The notes: generated from the sequence alone by a model not told the origin. Positions 16,301 to 26,097 are shown, counted from the stretch's first letter. The stretch is DNA of 64,000 nt from Frigidibacter albus (GCF_009908165.1 NZ_JAAAUC010000011.1:62001-126000), one strand, 5' to 3'. A program made the numbers and translations.

Positions 16301-17362
16301 TCAGGCCGGCGCGGCTGCGCCCCGCGGCTCCAGCAGCCGGTCGGTCGCCATGCCGCCGATCCACATGCAGAGCAGCGCCAGCCAGGCGGTGCCGACAAAG
16401 ATCGACCCGCCGGTGACGCCGGCGCCGATGGTGCAGCCGCCGGCGAGCATCCCGCCAAAGCCCATCAGCACCGCGCCGGCCATCGACCGGCGCATGGTGG
16501 CGGCGTCGTCAAAGCCCTGAAGCCGCAGCTCTCCCTTCAGCGCCGCGGACAGGAAGGCGCCGAGGAACACGCCGGGCACAAGGCCGACATCGAATTCCAG
16601 CACCGGCGCGGGGATCAGGAAGAACATCAGCGTGTTGGCGGACGGGCCGGTGAAGGTGGCCGAGGTCACCGCCATCGGCTCGAAGCTCGATTGCGCCAGG
16701 GTCCAGGTCAGCACCCAGCCAAGCGCCACCGCAAAGCCGACGCCCGAGGCGAAGACCATCTGCCGGACACCGACCTTGTTGCGCCAGGACAGCACCAGCG
16801 CGAAGGCCGAGAGCAGCAGGCCAAGCGCAAGGCCCGCGCCGCCCGGCAGGCCAAGGACCGCCAGCAGATCGACATTGCGCCCGCCCGGGGTGACGGCCAG
16901 CCCGGCCAGATATTCGCGGACCGGGGCGAGCCAGCCATGCAGGCTCATCTGCGCGACGACGGCGAAGATCAGGCCGGACACGACGGAGCGCAGGTTGCCG
17001 GTGGCGGCCAGCACCAGCAGGCGCCCGGAACAGCCGCGCGCCATCACCATGCCGGCGCCGAACATCAGGCCCCCGATGATGGCACCGGACCAGGACCCGG
17101 CGACCGCCATCATCCGCGCGTCGGTCGCCCGGAACAGGCCGAGAACCTGCGCGCCCTGCACCCAGGCCATCGCGGTCGAGAAGGTGAGGAACCAGACGGT
17201 GACCTTGGGGCCAAGACTGCCGCGGGCGAATTCCACCGCAGCGGCGCGCAGGCAGAAGGAGGATCGCTGCGCGGCAATGCCGAACACGGCGCCGGTCAGC
17301 AGCCCGAACAGCGCCGCGGTGGGGCCTTCGCCAAGCCGGTCGATAAGGGGTATGATGTCCAT
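16301..17362 (-). CDS. Second YeeE/YedE family sulfur-anion permease
   Basis: This is a 353-residue polytopic membrane protein of the same family as SoxT at 2322, with cysteines in RSSFCLRAAA (Cys37), ARGCSGRLL and GGCTIGAGV. The last two resemble the cysteine motifs of the thiosulfate importer TsuA. It is convergent with soxH and lies 73 bases downstream of the cytochrome c gene on the same strand. Two members of the family therefore flank the sox operon. Import of thiosulfate or another sulfur anion is likely by family; which one is not shown by sequence. Confidence 0.82.
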   Translation of the reverse strand: MDIIPLIDRLGEGPTAALFGLLTGAVFGIAAQRSSFCLRAAAVEFARGSLGPKVTVWFLTFSTAMAWVQGAQVLGLFRATDARMMAVAGSWSGAIIGGLMFGAGMVMARGCSGRLLVLAATGNLRSVVSGLIFAVVAQMSLHGWLAPVREYLAGLAVTPGGRNVDLLAVLGLPGGAGLALGLLLSAFALVLSWRNKVGVRQMVFASGVGFAVALGWVLTWTLAQSSFEPMAVTSATFTGPSANTLMFFLIPAPVLEFDVGLVPGVFLGAFLSAALKGELRLQGFDDAATMRRSMAGAVLMGFGGMLAGGCTIGAGVTGGSIFVGTAWLALLCMWIGGMATDRLLEPRGAAAPA

Positions 17363-17435
17363 GCGCGCCTCCCTGCGGGCAAAGATGCCGCAGGGAGGTG
17401 CAATTTTCCTTGATCTGGGTCAGGTCAAGGTCGGG

Positions 17436-18791
17436 TCACTCGGCGGCGGCACGCTCTTCCGCCGTCTCGCGCCGCGCAGTGACATCGGCCGTGGTGACCG
17501 CATCGGCGCTGTTGGACCAGGCGCTGCGCAGGAAGGTCGCCAGTTCCGCCACCTCTTCATCCGACAGGCGATGGCCGAAGTCCGGCATCCGCAGCGAATA
17601 GGGGCGCACGGTGGTCGAGGGAACTTCCGCCCCGTTCAGGATCGTGTCGATCAGTCCGGTGGCAGAGGGGGCGGTCACCAGAGGGTTGCCGTCCAGTTCC
17701 GGGAACACCTGATCGGCGCCGCGGCCATCGACGAAGTGGCAGGCGTTGCAGTTGTCGAGGTAGAGCCGCGGGCCAAGCGCCATCCCCGGTTCGGCAGCGG
17801 TCAGCACCGCCTGAGTGCCGCCGGCCGACGGGTCGAGCCGGTCTGCGGTGCGGGGCGGATCGACCGGCGGGGCGTTGTCGCCAGCCGCCGGGTCCCCCAG
17901 GGCGCGCAGATAGGCGACCACTGCGTCCAGATCCTCGTTGGTGAAGTATTGCAGCGAATCGCGCACCACCAGCTGCATCTCGCCATTGACGCCGGCATGG
18001 TTGTTGCGGCCCGAGGCGAGGTAGAGCTTCAGATCCTCGGCCGACCAGTTGCGGATGGCGCTGTCCGGCCCGCGCAGCGGCGGCGCGGTCCAGCCGTCGA
18101 TCTCGCCGCCCATCAGGAAATCGCCGTCCATCGCGGTATAGCCCGCCTCGCCCATCACCAGGTTGCGCGGGGTGTGGCAGGCGCCGCAATGGCCCGGCGC
18201 CTCGACCAGGTAGGCACCGCGGTCATAGGCTGCATCGCCGGTGGACGAAAGCTCGCCGGGCTCGCTCAGGGCCGCCCATTTCCAGGTGCGGATGCCCCAG
18301 CGTTGGTTGAACGGGAAGGGCAGGGCGGTTTCCGGCCCGGCATTGCTGACCGGCTCCACCTCGTCCATGAAGAAGGCATAGAGCGCGCGGACGTCTGCTT
18401 CCGACATCTTGCGATAGTTCGCATAGGGCATGGCGGGATAAAGATGCGCGCCATCCTGGCGGATCCCGTCATAAAGCGCGGCGCGGAACTCATCGAGGCT
18501 GTAGCTGCCGATGCCTGTGTCCTCGTCGGGCGTGATGTTGGTGGAATAGATCGTGCCGAGCGGGCTTTCGATCTTGCGGCCCCCGGCGAAGGGCACGCCG
18601 CCCTCGGCGGTGTGGCAGGCGGAGCAATCGGCCAGCCGCATCGCATATTCGCCCGAACCTTCGGGCGGGGTATAGTCCTCGGGCAAGGCGGCCAGCGCCG
18701 GCGTGGTGCGGACCGGCATGAAGAGGATGGCGGCCAGAACGACAAGGCCCAGAAGCACGAGGCCGGTGAGGATGCGCAGGAAGGTGATCAT
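17436..18791 (-). CDS. Membrane-anchored triheme cytochrome c (dehydrogenase subunit)
   Basis: The 451-residue product has one N-terminal membrane segment (about 5-25) and three cytochrome c domains with CSACH (Cys56), CGACH (Cys202) and CNACH (Cys348). Length, anchor and heme spacing match the cytochrome subunit of acetic-acid-bacterium alcohol/gluconate/sorbitol dehydrogenases, which passes electrons from the catalytic flavoprotein to ubiquinone or an oxidase. It follows the GMC flavoprotein gene by 12 bases and is the third gene of a three-subunit operon. The sugar or alcohol oxidized cannot be read from the sequence. Confidence 0.88.
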   Translation of the reverse strand: MITFLRILTGLVLLGLVVLAAILFMPVRTTPALAALPEDYTPPEGSGEYAMRLADCSACHTAEGGVPFAGGRKIESPLGTIYSTNITPDEDTGIGSYSLDEFRAALYDGIRQDGAHLYPAMPYANYRKMSEADVRALYAFFMDEVEPVSNAGPETALPFPFNQRWGIRTWKWAALSEPGELSSTGDAAYDRGAYLVEAPGHCGACHTPRNLVMGEAGYTAMDGDFLMGGEIDGWTAPPLRGPDSAIRNWSAEDLKLYLASGRNNHAGVNGEMQLVVRDSLQYFTNEDLDAVVAYLRALGDPAAGDNAPPVDPPRTADRLDPSAGGTQAVLTAAEPGMALGPRLYLDNCNACHFVDGRGADQVFPELDGNPLVTAPSATGLIDTILNGAEVPSTTVRPYSLRMPDFGHRLSDEEVAELATFLRSAWSNSADAVTTADVTARRETAEERAAAE

Positions 18792-18803
18792 GATTGCGTC
18801 TCC

Positions 18804-20573
18804 TCAGACCAGGGGCCGGGGGTTGGGCAGGTAGTCCCTGGTGATCGCATCGGCGGCCCAATAGGCCAAGGCTCCCACCACCCCGGTCGGGTTGTACTGG
18901 ATGTTCTGCGGGAAGGCCGCGGCCCCCAGCGAGAACAGGTTGTGCTGACCCCAAGCCTGCAGGTAGCGGTTCACGACTGATGTGTTCGGATCATCGCCCA
19001 TGATCGCGCCGCCCACATTGTGCGTGGTCTGGTAGGGCCGCACGTCATACTGCGCGCCCTCGCCCTTGTAGGAGGATTGCCATGTGTCGGGGTTCATCGA
19101 CTCGGCAATCGGCTCGATCTTGCTGCGCATGAACTGCGTCATGCGGATGTCGTTCGGCTTCCAGTTGAAGGTCATCCGCATCAGCGGGCGGCCATGCCGG
19201 TCGGTATAGGTGGGATCGAGGTCGAGGTAGCAATCGCGGTAGGCCATGTTCGACCCATGCGAGCCGATGGACATGGAGTGGCCATACCATTCGGTGATCG
19301 CGGTCTTCCACTCCTCGCCCCAGCTTGCCGTGCCCGAGGGCAGCCCGATGCCGCGGATCGGCTGGCCATTGGTGACTCCGGCGGTGATGTAGCTGCCGCC
19401 GATGAAGCCCTCGGCCGCGAAGTCGATCTGGTTGATGGCGAAATCATCCATCGACATGCCGTTGGCACCCGCGCCGATGAACGGGTTGAACAGCTTGTCC
19501 TTGAAGAACAGCGTGGTGCCGCCGTTCATCTGATAGGCATAGTTCTTGCCGGTGACGCCCTCGCCCGTCGCCGGGTTGTAGGGCTCGCCGATGCCCGACA
19601 GCAGCATCAGGTGGACGTTGTGCAGGGAATAGGCGCAGAGCATCACGATGTCTGCGGGCTGGAACACCTCTTCCTGCGCTTCCTCGTCCCAATAGGTCAC
19701 GCCGGTCGCCGTTTGCCGGTCTTCGGCCAGATCGACGCGCAGCACCTCGGAATTGGTGCGGTAGCTGAAGTTCGGCATCCGGCGCAGCGCATCGAGGATA
19801 CAGGTTTGCGGCGAGGCCTTGGAGTAGTTCAGGCAGCCATAGCGCTCGCAAAAGCCGCAATAGTTGCAGGGGCCAAGCTGCATCCCGTATTCGTTGGTCC
19901 AGACGCCCGAGGCATTGGCGGCCGGGCGCGGGAACGGGTGGTAGCCCATGGCGCGGGCCGCGTCGGCAAAAAGCGTGGCGTCATAGGTCTGCTTCAGCGG
20001 CGGCAGCGGGAAGTCGCGGCTGCGCGGCGCCTCGAACGGGTTGCCGCCCTCGATGATCTGGCCATTGACGTTGCCGGCCTGGCCCGACAGGCCAAGCATG
20101 TATTCGAAGCGGTCGAAATGCGGCTCCAGCTCGGCATAGGTCACGCCCCAGTCCTGGATCGTCATGTCCTCGGGGATGATGTCGGCGCCAAAGTTGTCCT
20201 CGACATAGCTGCGCAAGATGAATTCATTCTCCATCGCGCGCCAGTTGTGGCCGTTCCAGTGGATGCCGGCGCCGCCGACGCCGTCGCCGGGCAGAAAAGA
20301 CCCCAGCTGCCGGTAAGGCAGCGCGGTTTCCTGCAAGGTGCGGCGGATGGTGACGGTGGAGTTGCGGGGCTTTTGCATGAAGCCGAAGCGCACCCCGTAT
20401 TTCAGCTCGTCGATGACATCGGGGTAGCGGAAGTCCGGCACGGTATAGCGGTCAGCCCCGCGCTCCAGCGCCAGAACCTCCAGCCCCTGCTTGGCCATCT
20501 CGATCCCCATGATCGAGCCGGTCCAGCCAAGGCCGACGATGACGACGTCTTTTTTCGGTTCGGTTCTTGCCAT
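18804..20573 (-). CDS. GMC-family FAD oxidoreductase, large dehydrogenase subunit
   Basis: This 589-residue flavoprotein has the N-terminal FAD-binding motif VGLGWTGSIMG, followed by an acidic strand end (LALERG). A GDGVGGAGIHWNG segment lies near residue 100 and a cysteine cluster, CNYCGFCERYGC, is similar to the iron-sulfur site of FAD-dependent sugar dehydrogenases. The C-terminal GMC catalytic segments (HNVGGAIMG, NPTGVVGALAYWAAD) are present. The start at 20573 is preferred over 20642, which would overlap the upstream gene. It is the catalytic subunit of a membrane-bound periplasmic alcohol or polyol dehydrogenase with its neighbours. No signal peptide is present; export with the Tat-bearing small subunit is expected from the family. 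Confidence 0.88.
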   Translation of the reverse strand: MARTEPKKDVVIVGLGWTGSIMGIEMAKQGLEVLALERGADRYTVPDFRYPDVIDELKYGVRFGFMQKPRNSTVTIRRTLQETALPYRQLGSFLPGDGVGGAGIHWNGHNWRAMENEFILRSYVEDNFGADIIPEDMTIQDWGVTYAELEPHFDRFEYMLGLSGQAGNVNGQIIEGGNPFEAPRSRDFPLPPLKQTYDATLFADAARAMGYHPFPRPAANASGVWTNEYGMQLGPCNYCGFCERYGCLNYSKASPQTCILDALRRMPNFSYRTNSEVLRVDLAEDRQTATGVTYWDEEAQEEVFQPADIVMLCAYSLHNVHLMLLSGIGEPYNPATGEGVTGKNYAYQMNGGTTLFFKDKLFNPFIGAGANGMSMDDFAINQIDFAAEGFIGGSYITAGVTNGQPIRGIGLPSGTASWGEEWKTAITEWYGHSMSIGSHGSNMAYRDCYLDLDPTYTDRHGRPLMRMTFNWKPNDIRMTQFMRSKIEPIAESMNPDTWQSSYKGEGAQYDVRPYQTTHNVGGAIMGDDPNTSVVNRYLQAWGQHNLFSLGAAAFPQNIQYNPTGVVGALAYWAADAITRDYLPNPRPLV

Positions 20574-20575
20574 GG

Positions 20576-21271
20576 TCAGCCCCTCTCGCCGGAAATCGCC
20601 ACCGGCCCCAGCGGGTAGGGCACATTGTGCTTGTCCACCCATTCCAGAAAGCTCGCCCGCGCGCCGGGGAAGCCGATATGGGTCCAGCCGGCCATGCGGT
20701 GGTTGCCGCCGTATTTCGGGTCGGCGAAGAAGCCTTCCTTGGTGTTCTGCAGCAGCAGATCGAACAGGCCGCGCAGTTCGGGCGGCAGCGGCACCTCGTC
20801 TTCGCTCAGCGCCGTCATGACCTCTTGTTGCGTCTGGGGCAGCAGGTCGGCAAACGGGGCCTCATGCGTCTGCTCGCACCAGGCATTCACCGCGGCGATC
20901 CCCTCGCGGTAGATCTCGGCCGGGGTCAGCGGCGATTGCCAACCCAGCAGGGGATCGGCATCAGCAATATGGGGGCCGGCCATGTACCAGTCATCCGCGC
21001 TGCCAAATCCGCTGGCCAGTTGCAGGTCGATGAACACCGGCACCCGCGCCTCGATGGCGCCCGGGGTTGGGCCCGAGGGGATCAGCAGCGCGGTGGCCGA
21101 CATCACGAACTGCCATTCTTCGGCTGTGAAATATTCGGGCGCGTAGTTTTCCAGCGGCTCCGGCTCGGGCGATTGCGCGTGAAGCGGCACGGCCATTGCT
21201 GTCAGCGCGGCGGCACCGGCGCCGCCTCCCAAGAATCCGCGGCGGGTTGTCTTCCAGTCTGGCAATGGCAT
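20576..21271 (-). CDS. Gluconate 2-dehydrogenase subunit 3 family protein (small subunit)
   Basis: The product is 231 residues with a twin-arginine signal (TTRRGFLGGG, residues 8-17). The body matches the small subunit of three-component FAD sugar dehydrogenases: YFTAEEWQFVMSATALLIPS near the start and GGNHRMAGWTHIGFPGA near the end. Its role is to fold with and export the large flavoprotein subunit, whose gene begins two bases downstream. It is the first gene of the leftward operon; a 16-base palindrome lies 33 bases upstream of its start. Confidence 0.88.
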   Translation of the reverse strand: MPLPDWKTTRRGFLGGGAGAAALTAMAVPLHAQSPEPEPLENYAPEYFTAEEWQFVMSATALLIPSGPTPGAIEARVPVFIDLQLASGFGSADDWYMAGPHIADADPLLGWQSPLTPAEIYREGIAAVNAWCEQTHEAPFADLLPQTQQEVMTALSEDEVPLPPELRGLFDLLLQNTKEGFFADPKYGGNHRMAGWTHIGFPGARASFLEWVDKHNVPYPLGPVAISGERG

Positions 21272-21304
21272 CTGTGGGTCCTCGATCTTGTCCGTGGCTG
21301 TCAG

Positions 21305-21320
21305 GGGAACACGCGTTCCC
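21305..21320. promoter_or_regulatory. Palindrome upstream of the dehydrogenase operon
   Basis: GGGAAC-ACGC-GTTCCC is a perfect inverted repeat with a four-base centre, 33 bases before the first gene of the GMC dehydrogenase operon. It could be a regulator site, but no adjacent regulator gene indicates which. The remaining 291-base spacer (21272-21562) holds no gene I can support. A second inverted repeat, TTGCGG-N7-CCGCAA, lies at 21510-21528. Confidence 0.35.
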
Positions 21321-21562
21321 AGGCGCTGCTGCGGCAGCGCGGATCATCCCGGATTGAGGAAGGGCAGGGCGGGGAAGGGCAGCGACAGGCGATGCACCGG
21401 CGGCCGTGAGGGACCCGGATGGGGCGCACCGCAAGCCATGGTTGCGGGCCGTGCTGTCGCGTGCTGCATCCTGCGGACTCCCGCCTTGTTCACGGGGTCA
21501 ACGAGGCAGTTGCGGGATCGTTCCGCAAAAAGTGACTGCGGGATGCGGAACCGCTATGCGGG

Positions 21563-24500
21563 CTACTCGGCCGCGTGGCGCAGATCGCCGCCTTTGGCCG
21601 GGGCGCCGCCGGTTTCCAGCTTGTCGAGCCGGGACGCCAGCGCCTTCAGGTCGGCATCGGTGCGGGCCGGGTCGGGCGCCTCCGGCTCCTCCTCCTTCTT
21701 GCCGACGAGCCCGCCAAACAGCCGACCCAGCAGCCAGGAGATATCATCCATGATCAGGAAGAACGAGGGCACGATCACCAGGCTCAGCACGGTGGACACG
21801 ATGATGCCGCCGATCACCGCCGTCGCCATCGGCGCGCGGAACGACCCACCCTCGCCCACGCCAAGCGCCGAGGGCAGCATCCCGGCCGACATGGCGATCG
21901 AGGTCATCACGATCGGCTGCGCGCGCTTGCGCCCGGCCTCGACCATCGCGTCGAAACGGTTCATCCCCTGCGCCCGCATCTCGATGGCGAAATCCACCAG
22001 CAGGATGGCGTTCTTGGTCACGATCCCCATCAGCATCAGGATGCCGATCAGCACCGGCATCGACACCGGGCTGCCGGTGACGATCAGCGCCGCCGCGACC
22101 CCGCCGATGGCGAGGGGGAGCGAGAACAGGATGGTGAAGGGCTGGATCACGCTTTTGAACAGCAAGATCAGCACCGTCAGCACCAGCATCAGCCCCAGGA
22201 TCATCGCGTTGCCAAAGCTTGCGACCAGCTCCTGCTGCACCTCGGCATCGCCCGATTCCGCGATCCGCGCCCCCACCGGCAGCTCCACCCCCGCCGCGAT
22301 CTCGCGGAAGCGGGCGCTGGCGGTATCCAGCGCCACGCCCTCGGGCAGGTTGGCGCCGATGGTGGCGCGCCGCTCGCGGTTCAGGCGGTTGATGGCGCTT
22401 GGCCCCTGCGACACGGTGATGTCGGCCACCGCGTTCAACGGCACGCTGCCACCCGCGGCGGTGGGCACCCGCAGCGCGCCGATGCTGGCCAGATCGTCCT
22501 TGATCCGGTCCGTCAGCTGCACACGCACCGGGATCAGCCGGTCATCGACCGCCACCTTTGCCAGCGCCGCATCATAGTCGCCAATCGTCGCCACCCGCAC
22601 CGTCTCGGCAATCGCCGCGGTCGAGATGCCAAGCCGCGCCGCCTCGTCGCTGCGCGGGCGGATCTGCACCTCGGGCCGTGGCAGCGCTCCGGTGGCGGCG
22701 ACATTGGCCAGCAACGGATCGCCGCGCAGCGCGGTTTCCAGCCGGGCGACGGCGATGTTGAGGTCAGCCTCGTTCTGGGCCAGCACCGAGAAGGTCAGGT
22801 CGCGCTCGCCGCGGTCATTGAGCTTGTAGGTGCGCAGGTCGGGGATGGCGGCCAGTTTGGCGAAGATCTCTGTCTCGATCTCGGCCTGCACGCGGGTGCG
22901 GCCATCCGATTGCACCGGCGGGATCATTCGGCCAAGGCCGGGAATGTCATGGCCGATCTCGGCCAGACGGTTCAGCAGCGAATGGTCCAGCCGGTCCAGC
23001 AGCACAGAGACGGCGGCGCGGCGGATGTCCATCTCGCCCGTCGGCGAGGAGCCTCCCAGGACGAACACGTCGCGCACGCCTTCGACCTCGGCAATCACCG
23101 CGCGCATCGCCTCGGTGCTGCGGTCGGTATCTTCCAGCGAGGATCCGGGCGGCAGTTCGACGCTGATGGAAATGCGGCTGACATCCTCGGGCGGCAGGAA
23201 GCTGCCCGGGATCCGCAGCATGAAGAAGATCGACACCGCCAGAACGCCAAGCGCGGCCAGCAGCGTCAGGTAGCGCATCCGCATCGTCGCCTTCACCACG
23301 GCGGTATAGCCGCGCATGATCGCGCCCTCGCGGTCGTCGCCGTGATGGGCGTCCGAGGGGCGCATCAGATAGGCGGCCATCATCGGGGTGATCAGCCGCG
23401 CCACCAGCAGGGAAAACAGCACCGAAATGGCGACGGTCATCCCGAACTGGCTGAAATACTGCCCCGGAATGCCGGGCATGAAGGACACGGGCACGAAGAC
23501 CGCCACGATGGTCAGCGTGGTGGCAATCACCGCGAGGCCGATCTCATCCGCAGCGTCTATCGAGGCGCGGTAGGGCGTCTTGCCCATCTGGATATGGCGG
23601 GCGATGTTCTCGATCTCGACGATGGCGTCATCGACGAGGATGCCGGTGGCCAGTGTGATGGCGAGGAAGCTGACGAGGTTCAGCGAGAACCCCAGAAGGT
23701 CCATCACCCAGAAGGTCGGCACCGCCGACAGCGGCAGCGCCACCGCGGCGATCAGCGTGGCGCGCCAGTTGCGCAGGAAGGCCAGCACCACCAGCACCGC
23801 GAGGATCGCGCCCTCGATGAGGGTGTGCAGGGCGGATTCGTAATTGCCATAGGTGTAGTGGACGGTGTCATCGACGGGGGTGATCTGGATGCCCGGGTTC
23901 TCGGCGCGCAGGGCGGCGAGGTTTTCCTCCACGATCTCGGCCACGCTGACCTCCGACGCGCCCTTGGCGCGGAACACCGCGAAGGTCACCACCTGCTCGC
24001 CGTTGAACCGGCTGAACGAGCGGAGTTCCTCATAGGTATCCACCACTTCGCCAAGGTCCGACACCTTCACGAACCGGCCCGAGGGCAGCGCAATGGTGGT
24101 ATCTGCCAGCGCCGCCGCGGCCTGTGCATCGCCTAGCAGGCGGATCGCCTGCTCGCCGCCGCCAAGCTCGCTGCGCCCGGCGCCCAGATCGGCATTGGTG
24201 GCGCGCAGCTGCTGGCTGACGGTGGCGGCGGTGATGCCGAGGCTGTTCAGCCGCGCGGGGTCCAGCTCCAGCCGGATCTCGCGGTCGGCGCCGCCATAGC
24301 GGTCGATGCGGCCCACGCCAACCTGACCTTGCAAGGTGCGTTTCACCCGGTCATCGACGAACCACGAAAGCTCCTCGATGGTCAGGCCCGGCGAGGCGAC
24401 GGCAAAGGTCATGATCGCCTGCCCCTCCACGTCGATGCGGGTGACGATGGGCGCATCGACATCGCCGGGCAGGTCGCCGAGGATCTGGTCGATGGCGTCC

Positions 24501-24826
24501 TTGGTGTCCTGCACGGCCTTGTCGGTCGGCACTTCCATGCGGAACTCGACCGAGGTGGTGGACACGCCATCCGACACTGTGGACAGGATGTTCTTCACCC
24601 CGGTGATGCCCGCCACGGCATCCTCGATCTCCTTGGTGATCTGGGTTTCCAGTTCGGCCGGGGCGGCTCCGGCTTGCGCCACTGTCACGGCGACCAGCGG
24701 CACGTCGATGTTCGGAAAGCGGGTGATGGGCAGCGCGTTGAAGGATTGCCATCCCAGCACCATCAGCAGCACGAAGGCCAGCAGCGGCGCGATGGGGTTG
24801 CGGACGGACCAGGCGGAGAAGTTCAT
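21563..24826 (-). CDS. RND family efflux transporter, inner-membrane pump
   Basis: This 1087-residue protein has the duplicated RND layout: one membrane segment at residues 12-30, a large periplasmic porter domain, a bundle of membrane segments near residues 335-550, and a repeat of the pattern in the second half. The proton-relay aspartates are visible in ATGILVDDAIVEIENIARH, and the mid-membrane segments VTKNAILLVDFA and MGIVTKN are typical. The C-terminal tail after about 1045 is charged. It belongs to the multidrug (HAE1) group. Its adaptor is encoded nine bases upstream; no outer-membrane factor gene is next to it. The substrate range is unknown. Confidence 0.9.
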   Translation of the reverse strand: MNFSAWSVRNPIAPLLAFVLLMVLGWQSFNALPITRFPNIDVPLVAVTVAQAGAAPAELETQITKEIEDAVAGITGVKNILSTVSDGVSTTSVEFRMEVPTDKAVQDTKDAIDQILGDLPGDVDAPIVTRIDVEGQAIMTFAVASPGLTIEELSWFVDDRVKRTLQGQVGVGRIDRYGGADREIRLELDPARLNSLGITAATVSQQLRATNADLGAGRSELGGGEQAIRLLGDAQAAAALADTTIALPSGRFVKVSDLGEVVDTYEELRSFSRFNGEQVVTFAVFRAKGASEVSVAEIVEENLAALRAENPGIQITPVDDTVHYTYGNYESALHTLIEGAILAVLVVLAFLRNWRATLIAAVALPLSAVPTFWVMDLLGFSLNLVSFLAITLATGILVDDAIVEIENIARHIQMGKTPYRASIDAADEIGLAVIATTLTIVAVFVPVSFMPGIPGQYFSQFGMTVAISVLFSLLVARLITPMMAAYLMRPSDAHHGDDREGAIMRGYTAVVKATMRMRYLTLLAALGVLAVSIFFMLRIPGSFLPPEDVSRISISVELPPGSSLEDTDRSTEAMRAVIAEVEGVRDVFVLGGSSPTGEMDIRRAAVSVLLDRLDHSLLNRLAEIGHDIPGLGRMIPPVQSDGRTRVQAEIETEIFAKLAAIPDLRTYKLNDRGERDLTFSVLAQNEADLNIAVARLETALRGDPLLANVAATGALPRPEVQIRPRSDEAARLGISTAAIAETVRVATIGDYDAALAKVAVDDRLIPVRVQLTDRIKDDLASIGALRVPTAAGGSVPLNAVADITVSQGPSAINRLNRERRATIGANLPEGVALDTASARFREIAAGVELPVGARIAESGDAEVQQELVASFGNAMILGLMLVLTVLILLFKSVIQPFTILFSLPLAIGGVAAALIVTGSPVSMPVLIGILMLMGIVTKNAILLVDFAIEMRAQGMNRFDAMVEAGRKRAQPIVMTSIAMSAGMLPSALGVGEGGSFRAPMATAVIGGIIVSTVLSLVIVPSFFLIMDDISWLLGRLFGGLVGKKEEEPEAPDPARTDADLKALASRLDKLETGGAPAKGGDLRHAAE

Positions 24827-24835
24827 CGCGCGCCC

Positions 24836-26002
24836 CTATTGCGTGGCACGTGCCGGTGCCTCGGCTGGCACCGGGTTGATCCGGTCGCCCGGCCGCACGA
24901 AGGCCCCTGCGCGGGCCACGATCACCTCGCCCGCGAACAGGCCCGAGGTGATCTCGATCAGCCCGCCATCGCGGATGCCGGTGGTGACGGGGGCCTGCTC
25001 CACCGTGCCGCCTGACGTGACGCGCAGCACTTCGGCGGCGCCCATGGCGGCGACCGGCACCGCCAGCGCCTCGCGTTCAGCCACCAGAACCTCGGCCTCG
25101 GCGAACATGCCGGCGCGCAGGCGGTCGGGCATGTCGATGGCGATCCGCACCCGGCCGAGGCGCGAGGCGGTATCGACCGTGGGCTCGACCAGCCGCACCG
25201 TGCCGGTGAGCGGCTCGGCGAGCCCCGCAGCGCGCAGGCTGGCCGGTTGCCCCGGCGCCAGCCGCAGCACGTCGCGTTCCGCCACATCGGCGTGCAGCTC
25301 CAGCAGGCCATCGCGGATCAGGGTGAACATCGGCTGCCCGGCGGCGCTGGCGATGGCGCCAACCTGCGCGTTGCGGGCGGTGACCAGCCCCGCCACCGGC
25401 GCGATGACCAATGTGCGTTGCAGCTGCAGGTCGATATCGGCGATCTGGGCGATGACCTGATCGCGCTGCGCCTCGGCCGCCCGCGCGCCCTGTTCCGCCG
25501 CCGTCACCCGCGCCAGCGCCGAGGCCGCCTGCGCATTGGCCTGATCGGCCAGCGCCTGGGTGCCAGAGCCCTGTGCGCGCAGCTGTTCGGCGCGATTGCG
25601 AACGCGCACCGCCTCATCCGCCGTGCTTTGCGCCTCGATCTGCTGTGCCTCGGCCTGGGCGATGGCGGCCAGCGCCGCGGCGCGGCTCGCCTCCAGCTGG
25701 CCCTTGCGCAGGGTCAGCGCGGTCCCCGAAAGGCGGGCGAGGGGCTGGCCCTTTGCCACGGTGTCGCCCACGTCGACCAGCAGCGCATCAATCGGCTGCC
25801 CCTCGATCAGCGGCTGCACCTGAACCACCTCCACCGGGGTGACGAGGCCCGAGGCGATCACCCGGTCGCGCAGCACCGCCGTGCCCACCGTGGCGACGGT
25901 GATCGACGGCAGCGCGATCTCGGGGGAAGCCTCTTGCGCCGCGACCGGCAGCACGAACCCGAATGGCAGCAGAGCAAGAACAACAAGGGACAGTCGCGGC
26001 AT
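24836..26002 (-). CDS. RND efflux periplasmic adaptor (membrane fusion protein)
   Basis: The 388-residue product has a signal peptide (about 1-22) and the adaptor domain order: first beta-barrel strand, lipoyl half (GLVTPVEVVQVQPLIEG), a long alpha-helical hairpin rich in Ala/Gln/Glu (about residues 90-180), a second lipoyl half (VIAPVAGLVTARNAQVG), then barrel and membrane-proximal parts. It links the RND pump encoded just downstream to an outer-membrane channel. The start at 26002 gives a proper signal peptide; the upstream ATG at 26041 would add an unlikely leader. Confidence 0.88.
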   Translation of the reverse strand: MPRLSLVVLALLPFGFVLPVAAQEASPEIALPSITVATVGTAVLRDRVIASGLVTPVEVVQVQPLIEGQPIDALLVDVGDTVAKGQPLARLSGTALTLRKGQLEASRAAALAAIAQAEAQQIEAQSTADEAVRVRNRAEQLRAQGSGTQALADQANAQAASALARVTAAEQGARAAEAQRDQVIAQIADIDLQLQRTLVIAPVAGLVTARNAQVGAIASAAGQPMFTLIRDGLLELHADVAERDVLRLAPGQPASLRAAGLAEPLTGTVRLVEPTVDTASRLGRVRIAIDMPDRLRAGMFAEAEVLVAEREALAVPVAAMGAAEVLRVTSGGTVEQAPVTTGIRDGGLIEITSGLFAGEVIVARAGAFVRPGDRINPVPAEAPARATQ

Positions 26003-26097
26003 GGGGGGTCCTGGGCAACGGAGGGCGGGCAACGACAGCAAAAAACATCATATAGCGGAGGCGAGCCGATAGTCAGCGGGAATGATTGTCACAGCGT

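Noticed and set aside
21510-21528. TTGCGG-N7-CCGCAA as terminator of the efflux operon
   Set aside because: On the operon's strand the T-run precedes the stem instead of following it.
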